Shown piece after piece: positions 1 through 9,700 of a DNA stretch of 28,234 bases (its first letter is position 1; every line of letters begins with the position of its first letter). Under the pieces are notes generated by a model that was not told the DNA's origin, searched no databases, and saw only the letters and a program-made list of their open reading frames with translations. The stretch comes from a virus: IMG/VR virus record IMGVR_UViG_3300004463_000255, positions 1 through 28,234 of that record, one strand, 5' to 3'. A program made the translations under genes and the position numbers.

Positions 1-2920
1 TCAATGACGCATCAGTTACGTGCTGAACGGCGTTTGATTTCTTCAGGTTCGCACTTGTTGAATGAGATACTGCCTGACCACGACGCTTGTTAGCTGAGGT
101 GCTGTGGATTACTACAGTAGCCTTACGCAAGTATGCATCTGTCGTGTGGTTTAGGATGTCACGTGAGCGTAGGAACGAATCAGTTGTGTGATCGATCTCT
201 GCTGGCTTACGCTTATTAGTATCTGTTGAGTGGACAACTACTGTAGCCTTGCGTAGATTTGCACCTGTAGAGTGAGTACGTTCGTTACCACCACGGAACA
301 TTGCAGAAGTCGAGTGACTGATAGCAACTGGCTTACGCTTGTTAGCGTCTGTTGTGTGGTCTACGGTTTCGCTTGCTCTCAAGAATGAATCTGTAGCGTG
401 GCTGATTGCAGCACGTAGTCTTGCAAATGCATCTGTAGCGTGAACTAGTGTACGTTCGATTCTCTTTAGGGTGTCGGTATCGTGAGATTCGCTGTAACCA
501 CGACGTAGGTTTGCACTTGTTACGTGGAATGTACCGTTAGCGTTACGCTTGAAGGCATCTGTGAAGTGAACCTTAGTTGCAGTCTTCTTCTTGTTAGCGT
601 CGGTAGTATGTGCTACTGTCGAACGCTTACGTAAGAATGAACTTGTGCTGTGTGATAGAACGTTTAATGTACGTAGTACTGTGCTTGTTGAGTGGCTTAC
701 AGAGATTGCACGGCGGAGAACTGCACTTGTTGCGTGAGTTACTAGGTTACCACCCTTACGCTTGTTAGCGTCTGTGCTGTGTGAGAGGCTATATAGGCGA
801 CGTTTGTTAGCAGATGTCGTATGTGTCAGGCTAAACAGCTTACGCTTGTTAGATGAAGTTGTGTGAGCTACAGCAGTAAGCTTACGCTTGTTTGCACTCG
901 TTGTGTGAGTAAGAGCGTTAGCCTTACGGATGAATGCACTTGTGCTGTGGCTTAGTACGTTTCGAGTTCTCTTGAATGCGTCAGTCGAGTGGGCCAAAGT
1001 CTTACGAGCACGTAGTAGAGTGTCGGTTGTGTGGGTTACTACTATTTCAATTCTCTTGAATGCAGAAGTTGTGTGGGCTAGAACGTTGCCGCTCTTACGC
1101 TTATTAGCAGAAGTAGAGTGAGCTACTAGGTTTCCGGCGATCTTCTTGTTCGTGTCTGTAGAGTGAACAATAGTGTACGCACGACGTAGGTTGGCATCTG
1201 CTGTATGAGATACGACGTTGCTTGCACGCTTCTTGTTAGAGTCTGTACTGTGGCTTAGTGTGTTGCTCTTACGAACGATTGCATCAGTTGTATGTGCGAG
1301 AACGTTTTGTGTTCGCTTGAATGCACTGGTTGAATGTGTAAGAGCGATTGTCTTGCGTAGGAATGAATCTGTTGAGTGAGCTAGAGTCTTTTCACTTCGC
1401 TTCAGGGCATCGGTTAGGTGGGTAAGAACGTTACGTGTACGCTTGAATGCGTCAGTCGAGTGAGTTAGAGATAGATTAGCCTTACGCTTGTTGGCACTTG
1501 TTGAGTGAGATACAGAGTAGACACGACGCTTGTTAGCATCTGTATTGTGGTTTAGCTGGTTAGCACCACGACGGAATGCATCTGCCAAGTGGCTGACTGT
1601 GTTAGCAGCCTTCTTCTTGTTGGAATCTGTTGAATGTGTTAACGCTACTCGACGACGTAAGAAGCTGTCAGTTGTGTGAGATCGAGTGATCGATGCAACA
1701 CGCTTATTAGCACTTGTAGTATGAGATACGGTGTTGTTTGCTTTCTTCTTGTTCGCATCAGTTGTGTGGGCGAGAACTGAAAGTTTACGCTTGTTTGCAG
1801 ATGTTGTGTGAACGATTGCAAGTTGACGACGTAGAACCGAGCTTGTCGTGTGGGTCTTAGCCAGCAGACGACGTAGCAGGGTGCCAGTTGTGTGCGATAG
1901 AACATTCTGTGTACGCTTCAGTGCGTTCGTGCTGTGCGTAAGAAGATTGTTCGCCTTACGCTTGTTGGCCGAAGTCGTGTGAGTAAGGACGTTACCGATC
2001 TTCTTCTTGTTCGCTGAAGTCGTGTGGCTTACGCTGTATGCACGTTTCTTATTTGCATCTGTTGAGTGCGATAGTTGGTTAGCACCACGTAGGAATGAAT
2101 CCGTCGAGTGAGCCAGAATTAGTTGACGACGCAAGAAGCTGTCTGTTGTGTGAGACTTGGTTGTAAGAGTTCTCTTGAGGGCGTTAGTCGTGTGAGCTAG
2201 AGTATTGACAGAACGCTTTAATGAGTCTGTAGTATGGAATGTAACAGTTGCCTTACGCTTATTTGCAGAAGTTGTGTGAACAAGTGCAGTCTGCTTGCGT
2301 AGGAACGAACTCGTGCTGTGAGTTAGAGCGTTGCGTGTCTTCTTGAATGCATCTGTTGTGTGCGATAGACTTAGCTGACGACGCTTGAATGAGCTTGTGC
2401 TGTGAGAGAGTGTGTTTAACTTACGCAGTACAGAGTTTGTTGTGTGCGTTAGTAGGTTATTTGCCTTCTTACGGTTAGCATCAGTAGTGTGCGAAATAAC
2501 CGTTAGCTTACGCTTGTTAGCAGAAGTGCTGTGGGCTAGAACGCTCTGCTTACGGATAACCGCTGAGGTTGTGTGACTTTGAGTGTTACGTGTCTTCTTA
2601 AGCGAATCGGTTGTGTGAGTTAGAGCGATCTGACGACGTAGGAATGAGCTTGTGGTATGAGCTAGTGTTAAGCCAGCCTTACGCTTATTCGCAGAAGTCG
2701 TGTGGCTTACCGTTAGGTTTGCTTTACGCTTGTTAGCGTCGGTTGAGTGAGATACTACGCTTGCTTTTCTCAGAACAGATGATGTAGTATGAGATACAAC
2801 GTTTGCAGACTTCTTCTTGTTTGAATCTGTAGTATGGGTCTTAACACCTTGAGTACGCTTGAATGCACTTGTAGTGTGGGTAAGAGTTGATTCTTTACGC
2901 TTTAGTGTGTCGGTTGAATG
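1..2920 (-). repeat. Coding repeat block 3 (HTTD-type units, continues past window)
   Basis: About 67 units without interruption, beginning HSTDTLKRKESTLT and still running at the window edge. Some multi-unit segments recur, for example RGANQLSHSTDANKKRAYS and RGANQLNHNTDANKRRVYS about 13 units apart, so longer stretches were duplicated at least once. Confidence 0.85.
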
Positions 2921-5900
2921 TTCTACGGTGTAAGAAGCAGCGTTAGAGTATGTTACCTCTAGGTCAACACGCCAAGCGTATACACCAGTAGACATACCGC
3001 CAGTGGCGATCCAGTAAGTTGTACCAAGTTCTTGAGCGAGACCGTCTGAGTAAACGGTTGCCTGGGCGTTCGTCTGACCCTTAACTCCGCCTGGAGTCAT
3101 TGTGATCTTAGTTTCTAGGTCGCTAACTTTTTGCCATGTCCAGCCACCAGTAGGTCCAGTTAGGGTTGCCCATGATGAGAAGTTAGCATAGTTGTCCTGG
3201 TCACCCTGAGCAAACATACGAACACGTACTTGAGTGATCGTTGAAACGTTAGATGATGGAGCACTAGTACCCTGACCGAGCAAGTAACCGAATGAAGTTG
3301 TAGAGGCCGTAGCAGAGTTTGCACCTGATGTGTAACTTGCATCGAATGTATCTGCGTCAGTAGGACCCCAGTAACCGTTAGGGTCTGAGATACCATCTGA
3401 ACCGTCGAAGTAGTAGTTGCCGATACTTACTGGGTTAGGTGCTAGGTAAGAGTTTGTGTTGTGCGAAACTACCGAAGTCTTTCTCTTATTTGCATCTGTA
3501 GTGTGAGCACTAATGAACTGGCTACGCTTGAAGGCACTAGTCTGATGTGTCAGTGTGCTTACCTTGCGCTTGAGAGCATCAGTAAGATGAGTTCGTGTGA
3601 ACTGTTGACGTTTTACGGCACTTGTAGTATGAGAGAGTACAGAGCGAGTCTTCTTAAGAGCGTCGGTGTTGTGGGCAGCAGTGATTGCTGCAACACGCTT
3701 GTTGGCCGAAGTAGTGTGCGATACGGTAATCAGTCTACGAAGAACTGAACCAGTTGTGTGGCTTAGTGTAGATCGTGTACGCTTCAGTGCATCAGTGATG
3801 TGCGAAACAGTGAATATCTTACGCTTCAGAGCGTCTGTAGTGTGAGCACGAAGATTTCCAGCTACCCTCTTGTTCGCACTTGTTGAGTGAGAGAGTACGT
3901 TATTAGCTTTACGCTTGTTGGCACTCGTTGTATGAGTAAGTGTTAGACGACGGAGTAACAAGCTATCAGTTTTATGCGATAGAGTATTGGCTGCCTTCTT
4001 CTTGTTTGCACTTGTAGTGTGAGAACGAACGAGTGCTGCACGCTTGTTTGCTGAGGTCGTGTGAGATACTACAGTGGCTTTTCTCTTGATAGAGTCTGTA
4101 GAGTGGGCAAGAGTAAACTGACCACCGATGTTCACGTTGTCTACGTAGAAGTTACCAACAGTAGTTACTGAGGCAACACCTTCTAGGCCGAATCCAGCAG
4201 TTACCTTGTCTAGAGTGATTGTACCAGCAGGAACTTGGCTTGCACGGTTTGTCCATGTAACGCCATCTGGTGAAGTGTCGAAGTAGATTGTACCACCTGA
4301 TTCACGGATTCTTACCCATGATACAGCAGCTGAGTATGCAACAGTGTAAAGAACGTTGTCGCCACCAGTGTTGTAAACGGCACGAAGGTTTCCGCCTAGG
4401 TATTGCCATGCTACGGCACGGGTTGTGCCGATGGTTACCCAACCGTAAGCAAGCTTTTGGTTGTTATCAGGTACGGTTACGATCTGCCACTTGAATGCCT
4501 GACCTACGAAGTTGAAGTAACGGCTGTAGTTCGTCTGGAAGTAGGCGTTGTCAAACATTGTAGCACCGATAGGAATCGATAGCTGTGCACGACCATTTAC
4601 CTCGGTAGCGTTGCCAGATACAGACCATAGAGCTGTGTTAATCGAGTTGTCGTTGAAGTTGTCTACTACAGTTGTGCTGAATGGGTAGTGCTGGAGGTAT
4701 GAACCAGTAGTGTGCGAAAGTACAGATGTACTCTTCTTGTTGGAATCTGTAGTGTGGGCTAGTGTGTTACGACTACGCTTAAGAGCATCTGTTAGGTGAG
4801 TGCGTAGGTTATTGGCTACACGCTTGTTGGCAGATGTGGTGTGTGAAGCGGTGTAGGCACGACGCTTTAATGAGTCGGTCGTGTGGGTCTTTGTGAACTG
4901 TGTTCTCTTGAACGAGTCAGTCGTGTGAGAGAGAGTGAACTGCTTACGCTTTACAGCACTTGTGGTATGAGACAGTACCGCTGTCTTACGTATGACCGTA
5001 GACGTTGTGTGAGATGCAGTATTACCTGAACGTTTCTTGTTCGCATCAGTTGTGTGTGATCGAGTAGTGGCTTTCTTAAGATTCGAGCTTGTTGTGTGCG
5101 AAACAGTAATAGCCTTCTTCTTATTTGAAGAAGTGGTATGTGAAACCGTTGCTGCTTTTTTCTTGTTCGCATCTGTTGAATGAGAGAGTAAAGTAGCTTT
5201 ACGCTTAAGGGCATTAGTAGAATGAGATATATCGATCGTCTGCACGCCCACAGCAATACGGGCATCAGTTGTGTGAGATACAGTTGTTCTAGTTTTCTTT
5301 AGAGCATCTGTCGTATGAGATCGAGTATTGTTTGCGATTTTCTTATTCGCAGATGTTGAATGCGAAAGAGTAAACGCCTTTCTCTTGAGTGAGTCAGTAA
5401 GGTGCGTCTTTAATACACCAGCTGTACGTTTATTCGCACTAGTTGTGTGTGATACTACATTGTTAGCACGCTTTTTATTTGCGTCTGTTGTGTGTAGCTT
5501 AGTAAATTGTTTACGCTTGAGAGCATCTGTAGTGTGAGACTTTGTACCAGTTGCACGCTTGAGTGAACTTGTTGTGTGCGAGATAGGTGGGGAAAGTCTC
5601 TTTAGGGCGTTAGTCGTGTGGGTCTTCGTTGTCTGCTTACGCTTGACAGATGAAGTACCATGTGTCTTAGTATAAGAAGCTACACCAGCCGTGAAGGATG
5701 CGGTGAAGTAGTCGGTAGAAAGAGTTGATTCTGTCTGGGCAACGTTAAAGCCTTCAACACTGGCCGATGAAGATGTGCTGGCAGTGTTGGCATTAAGTCT
5801 GATTCTAACAGCGGCGTTATCCATCGGTGCGTTGGTTGCTGCCTCGTCATATGCACTAGTCCATGAACTCGCATCAGATGAGTACTCATAGTAAAGTCTT

Positions 5901-6787
5901 CCGGTGCTCGTGCTGTGTCTGAATCTGATAAATTTATGTGTAGTGGTGCTGAAAGTTCCGATGTTTGTCAGCATCCCACCGCCACCGTCGTCAGTTCCGA
6001 ACACCATGATATTCCCGTTAGCTATACGGAAAGAACGCTCTACATTAGTGGCGTTGTTAGTCAATGTGTTGAATGTGAATATGTCATTAGAAGCAGCTAG
6101 GTTCATGCTGTCTATCTGTATAAAAGCATAGCTATCTGTCAGATCGTAGTTCGACGCACTCAGAATCGAGATACTGCCAGTTGCTGTTGAAGAAAGGTTA
6201 AGCTTTCCGTTAACCGTAGCTGATGAAGTACCGCTTGAAGATTGTGACCAGTTAGAGCTTAGTGAGCTTCCAGAGAAGTCGTCTTGTAGGGTGGACATAG
6301 ATGGCAGAGAAACGGTAACTTCTATTTCAACCTTAGCAAGGTTTCCTGAGTCGGCACCACCAGTGCTGGCAATAGCAGCCTGAACGGTTCCTAGATTCTG
6401 ACCATTTGATGCTGTAGTGATGTCGGTGTATACGTAAGTCGTGAATCCAGGATCGAACGTGTTGTAAGATCGAGACTCAAGCTGTGATACTTTTGTCCAA
6501 TCCCAGCCGCCAGTAGGGGTAGATAGGGTCGTATATGCACTCCACGAGCGAGTACCAGTAGTGTTACCACCAGCGTAGATTCTTGCACGAACCTGAGAAA
6601 TGGTACCGCCAGAAGTAGGGGCTGTGGTTCCTCGACCAACAAGAGCACCAGAAGAGCTTGAGCTTGTACCGCCCATAGAAGCAACTGTAGTAGTTGATCC
6701 ATCGAAGCCGTTAGCATCATTGACCCATGCACTTTGTGCATCGAGTATGCCTATGTTCGCATTGACATAGTATGTACTAACAGCCAT
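1..6787 (-). CDS. Giant repeat-rich tail fibre or adhesin-like protein (C-terminus outside window)
   Basis: The minus-strand frame beginning ATG at 6787 stays open for 2,262 codons and leaves the window without a stop. Its ATG overlaps the TAA of the Kelch gene (TAATG), so the two are probably translationally coupled. The protein starts MAVSTYYVNANIG. Approximate layout: residues 1-160 a beta-rich domain; 165-345 a lectin or LamG-like domain opening LQDDFSGSSLSSNWS; 376-699 repeat block 1; 700-893 a second lectin-like domain (DNFNDNSINTALWS); 895-1115 repeat block 2; 1116-1288 a domain similar to the N-terminal one (both contain PTGGW-W-KVS); 1290-2262 repeat block 3. The repeat is 14 or 15 residues, roughly H-[ST]-T-[DS]-[AS]-[NFL]-[KL]-[KR]-[KRT] followed by a variable hydrophobic or polar tail. 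Position at the end of the tail operon and repeats joined to lectin-like domains suggest a long fibre or host-binding protein of the virion. That role is inference. No signal peptide is seen. Confidence 0.85.
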   Translation of the reverse strand, partial: MAVSTYYVNANIGILDAQSAWVNDANGFDGSTTTVASMGGTSSSSSGALVGRGTTAPTSGGTISQVRARIYAGGNTTGTRSWSAYTTLSTPTGGWDWTKVSQLESRSYNTFDPGFTTYVYTDITTASNGQNLGTVQAAIASTGGADSGNLAKVEIEVTVSLPSMSTLQDDFSGSSLSSNWSQSSSGTSSATVNGKLNLSSTATGSISILSASNYDLTDSYAFIQIDSMNLAASNDIFTFNTLTNNATNVERSFRIANGNIMVFGTDDGGGGMLTNIGTFSTTTHKFIRFRHSTSTGRLYYEYSSDASSWTSAYDEAATNAPMDNAAVRIRLNANTASTSSSASVEGFNVAQTESTLSTDYFTASFTAGVASYTKTHGTSSVKRKQTTKTHTTNALKRLSPPISHTTSSLKRATGTKSHTTDALKRKQFTKLHTTDANKKRANNVVSHTTSANKRTAGVLKTHLTDSLKRKAFTLSHSTSANKKIANNTRSHTTDALKKTRTTVSHTTDARIAVGVQTIDISHSTNALKRKATLLSHSTDANKKKAATVSHTTSSNKKKAITVSHTTSSNLKKATTRSHTTDANKKRSGNTASHTTSTVIRKTAVLSHTTSAVKRKQFTLSHTTDSFKRTQFTKTHTTDSLKRRAYTASHTTSANKRVANNLRTHLTDALKRSRNTLAHTTDSNKKSTSVLSHTTGSYLQHYPFSTTVVDNFNDNSINTALWSVSGNATEVNGRAQLSIPIGATMFDNAYFQTNYSRYFNFVGQAFKWQIVTVPDNNQKLAYGWVTIGTTRAVAWQYLGGNLRAVYNTGGDNVLYTVAYSAAVSWVRIRESGGTIYFDTSPDGVTWTNRASQVPAGTITLDKVTAGFGLEGVASVTTVGNFYVDNVNIGGQFTLAHSTDSIKRKATVVSHTTSANKRAALVRSHTTSANKKKAANTLSHKTDSLLLRRLTLTHTTSANKRKANNVLSHSTSANKRVAGNLRAHTTDALKRKIFTVSHITDALKRTRSTLSHTTGSVLRRLITVSHTTSANKRVAAITAAHNTDALKKTRSVLSHTTSAVKRQQFTRTHLTDALKRKVSTLTHQTSAFKRSQFISAHTTDANKRKTSVVSHNTNSYLAPNPVSIGNYYFDGSDGISDPNGYWGPTDADTFDASYTSGANSATASTTSFGYLLGQGTSAPSSNVSTITQVRVRMFAQGDQDNYANFSSWATLTGPTGGWTWQKVSDLETKITMTPGGVKGQTNAQATVYSDGLAQELGTTYWIATGGMSTGVYAWRVDLEVTYSNAASYTVEHSTDTLKRKESTLTHTTSAFKRTQGVKTHTTDSNKKKSANVVSHTTSSVLRKASVVSHSTDANKRKANLTVSHTTSANKRKAGLTLAHTTSSFLRRQIALTHTTDSLKKTRNTQSHTTSAVIRKQSVLAHSTSANKRKLTVISHTTDANRKKANNLLTHTTNSVLRKLNTLSHSTSSFKRRQLSLSHTTDAFKKTRNALTHSTSSFLRKQTALVHTTSANKRKATVTFHTTDSLKRSVNTLAHTTNALKRTLTTKSHTTDSFLRRQLILAHSTDSFLRGANQLSHSTDANKKRAYSVSHTTSANKKKIGNVLTHTTSANKRKANNLLTHSTNALKRTQNVLSHTTGTLLRRLLAKTHTTSSVLRRQLAIVHTTSANKRKLSVLAHTTDANKKKANNTVSHTTSANKRVASITRSHTTDSFLRRRVALTHSTDSNKKKAANTVSHLADAFRRGANQLNHNTDANKRRVYSVSHSTSANKRKANLSLTHSTDAFKRTRNVLTHLTDALKRSEKTLAHSTDSFLRKTIALTHSTSAFKRTQNVLAHTTDAIVRKSNTLSHSTDSNKKRASNVVSHTADANLRRAYTIVHSTDTNKKIAGNLVAHSTSANKRKSGNVLAHTTSAFKRIEIVVTHTTDTLLRARKTLAHSTDAFKRTRNVLSHSTSAFIRKANALTHTTSANKRKLTAVAHTTSSNKRKLFSLTHTTSANKRRLYSLSHSTDANKRKGGNLVTHATSAVLRRAISVSHSTSTVLRTLNVLSHSTSSFLRKRSTVAHTTDANKKKTATKVHFTDAFKRNANGTFHVTSANLRRGYSESHDTDTLKRIERTLVHATDAFARLRAAISHATDSFLRASETVDHTTDANKRKPVAISHSTSAMFRGGNERTHSTGANLRKATVVVHSTDTNKRKPAEIDHTTDSFLRSRDILNHTTDAYLRKATVVIHSTSANKRRGQAVSHSTSANLKKSNAVQHVTDASL
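3440..4105 (-). repeat. Coding repeat block 2 (HTTD-type units)
   Basis: About 15 units between the second lectin-like domain and the duplicated N-terminal-type domain. It opens with HSTDSIKRKATVVS and closes with HNTNSYLAPNP. The closing NSYLAP resembles the GSYLQH that ends block 1, so the last unit of a block may be a specialised cap. Confidence 0.85.
4690..5662 (-). repeat. Coding repeat block 1 (HTTD-type 14-15 aa units)
   Basis: About 22 degenerate 42-45 bp units in the giant gene. The block opens with the cap KTHGTSSVKRK and closes at HTTGSYLQHYP. Units alternate between a 14-residue class (for example HTTDALKRKQFTKL) and a 15-residue class with an extra residue after the basic cluster (HTTDANKKRANNVVS). 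The amino-acid pattern is far better preserved than the DNA. Confidence 0.85.
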
Positions 6788-9700
6788 TACTGATAAACCC
6801 TGAAGACTACTTTGTTACCAGTCTGGTAGTAGTCGCTTAAGCTAGATGTAATACTTCCAGTGAGCGTAAAGTCAGTGTTGGCGGCAGTAGTATTGTCGCT
6901 TGCTAGTGTCTCCCATGAAGAAGATGTCTTGTTCCAAATCTGAAGATATACTGTGGAGGCAGATGGGGCGAGGGTGGTTTTACCATTCCATGTAGCACTA
7001 ATCTGATCGGTGCTATTCGTATTGGTTCTCTCGTACATATGTAGAAGATACTGGTTACCAGTTACATCTGTGTAAACTGAATTATCTGAAGAAACGTTAA
7101 CTACCTCTGCTTTTGTGTAAGCAGTGCTTAGTGGTGTTGCTGTCGTAGGAAGTGTTGGGTTGCTTTGCTTTGTGAAGTGGGCGTTTGTACGCATGTCTGC
7201 GTCGGTAGAGTGAGACTTAGTACCGAGAGTTTTCTTGAACGAGCTTGTACCGTGTGTCTTTGTGAACTGAGGTGTACCAGTACCAAGAACGTAGTCAGCA
7301 GAAGATTCAGCATTACCGCCGAATGAAACCCAGAGGCTGTTTTCTGAGCCTTCAGTTACTCGTGTCTGCCAGTGATAGCCACCAGCCGAACCACCAGTTA
7401 CTGTGTAGTAAACAGGAGAGAATGCGTCTGGGGTCTTATTCACCCAAGAGCTGTTAGAGATAGTAACATAGTCGGGTGTCAGTGCCCATGTGTCTTTATA
7501 CCAAGAACCAGTGCTAGGACGACCGCCGAATACGTAGAATTTACCGCTGATGAACTGGCCGATCGTAGAACGACGGTTAGCTGGATAGCTGATTGGGTAG
7601 TTGTGGTTCCAGACCGTGCTCGAACCAACCATGAGCGTACTTGTGGCACCGATAACATCAGTACCGTTGAACCCACCATAAACGATGAATGCGTTGTTCG
7701 TTTCATCGAAGTCGGCAGCTGGTGTACGACGACCAAGACCGTTAGTAGTTGAGATCGTAGTCCAGGTAGGGTTTACGTTAGTGTAGTCTAGGTAAGCTGT
7801 CTGAGTTGAGACAGTCGTAAGTGAGGCGTTGGTTGCACCAGCGTGGATGTAAAGTCGTTTCGCTGATTTGTTTTCACCGAATGCAGGACCAGTAACGGCA
7901 GTCACTGAGCCAGTAGGTGTAAGTTGTGACCAAGCACCTTCAGCACTTGACGAGAAGTCTAGTTGCCATACGTCGTTGAAGAGTGATGAGCCGTTGCTTC
8001 CTAGTGCGAAGATGGCACGGTTTCGAGCTGAGTCGAATACACCGACACCAAGCCAGCGAGGTGCTGGGCGAGTTCCAGTTGGGAATAGTTGCTTGACTGC
8101 GTAGTTGCCTACTGTATCACGTGTGAGTGAGTAAACACCGTTAGCCTGACCTTCTACCCCATTTAGACCACCAAAGACGATTGCACGGCCTCTCACGCTG
8201 TCCCAGACCACAACCTGACCCTCTAGTTGAGGCAGAGCCTTGTAGCCTTGAACTGCATAACGCCATTGGTTGTTGGTTGCGTTGTAAGTCCATACGTCAC
8301 CACCGTGTGAGCCGTTAGGAATAGTAGCGTCATCGTACATGTCTTCGAACCCACCAGTTTGAATCCACTCGTTAGCAGTTTCATCTAAAGTTGAGCCCAT
8401 AGCGTCACGTGAGTTTAGGTATTCACCGTCAGCGATTGAGTAGACTGGGAAGTTGCTTGTAGCCGTGTCTCTAAAGTCGATAATGTAATCGTAGCGTTCG
8501 GCACCTGAGTCTGGTGTTGCCATTTGGAAGAGAACCAACCAGCCCTTGTCTGTGTCTACAATGTTGCCTGAGAACATATGTCCTGGGAATGTCTGGTCGC
8601 CGCCACTGAAGGCTGCGTTAGCACGAACTTCTACGTAAGATTCAGAACCACCGACATCATTGATGTAGCCGATGTTATTTCGGTTTGTTGTGTAAGAGCC
8701 GTCAGTTGCCCAGCCACCTGAGAACCAGAAACGGTTGTTGATCGCATCATAACCACCAGCAGGGAACTCGGTACCAGTCGGTGCTGTTCCTGTAGGTGAG
8801 GTGTTAGTCCATGTGTTTCCTGCAATATCGTATTCCCAGAAGTCTGAGAGCATTGCTGAACCAGTGTTACCGCCGAAAAGATAAAGCTTGTGAGTAGATG
8901 GCTTATAGTCTAAGACACCACCGCTACGGCCAGTAGGGTTACCAGCTTGACCGTTAGTCTTAAGTGTTGTCCAAGTAACTGAGCCAGGACTTGCTGGGTT
9001 GAATACACAGCGATACATATCGTTCGAACGAGAAGCACCAGGCCAACCACCGAATAGATATACGTGGGTAAGATCAGAACCACCGCTAGAGGCAGGTGTA
9101 GAAACCATTTGCCTGTTTAGGTAGCTACGAGTAGTAGGTGTGTTTGTCTGAGTTACTGTAGTCCAAGATTCAGAGCCTGGAGTCGTAAGGTCGAGGTAGA
9201 ACATATCCTGACGGTCATTAGGGTCGGCACCACCCCATACATACATACCAGCCTTTAGAGAACCTGAAGTGCCTTCTACGTAGGTTGCACCGTGAAGGTT
9301 ACGTGCGACAGGTGCGGTACCAGTAGGGGTGATGAGCTGCCAAGTGTTACCTGGAACATCCATGTATTTCGCCCATACTTCGTTAAAGCGAGTCGTACCA
9401 TTATATCCGCCGAAAAATACGTATCGTTTATTTTTTCGATCATAGACAAGAGTACCACCACGCTTTGCGTACTGGATGTTGTTGTTACGGTAAGTTCTGC
9501 TTCTCAGTGTTTGAGTAGGTGTGTTGTCGAATGCCGTACCGATTGGTTCGATTTCGATTGAAGGTGTAGCTGCGTTAGATGGTGAACCAACGTGAGCGAT
9601 ACCAGCCTGTAGGTAGAGAGGGTCTGCCATACCAGCAGTACCAGTTGTGCCACCGACGGGAACTACTGTTGATAGGTTGCTGCTGTATTGACCGTACGGC

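Noticed and set aside
930-1905. Separate small ORFs on either strand within the repeat region
   Set aside because: They are out-of-frame readings of the giant minus-strand gene and repeat the same words.
1-5660. CRISPR array (regularly spaced similar 20-nt words)
   Set aside because: The period is 42-45 bp in multiples of three, words are degenerate, and the minus strand is open throughout with a conserved protein pattern. These are coding repeats.
6391-6741. 116-aa minus-strand ORF
   Set aside because: It lies in another frame of the first 132 codons of the giant gene, which begins with a coupled TAATG start and has domain-like sequence.
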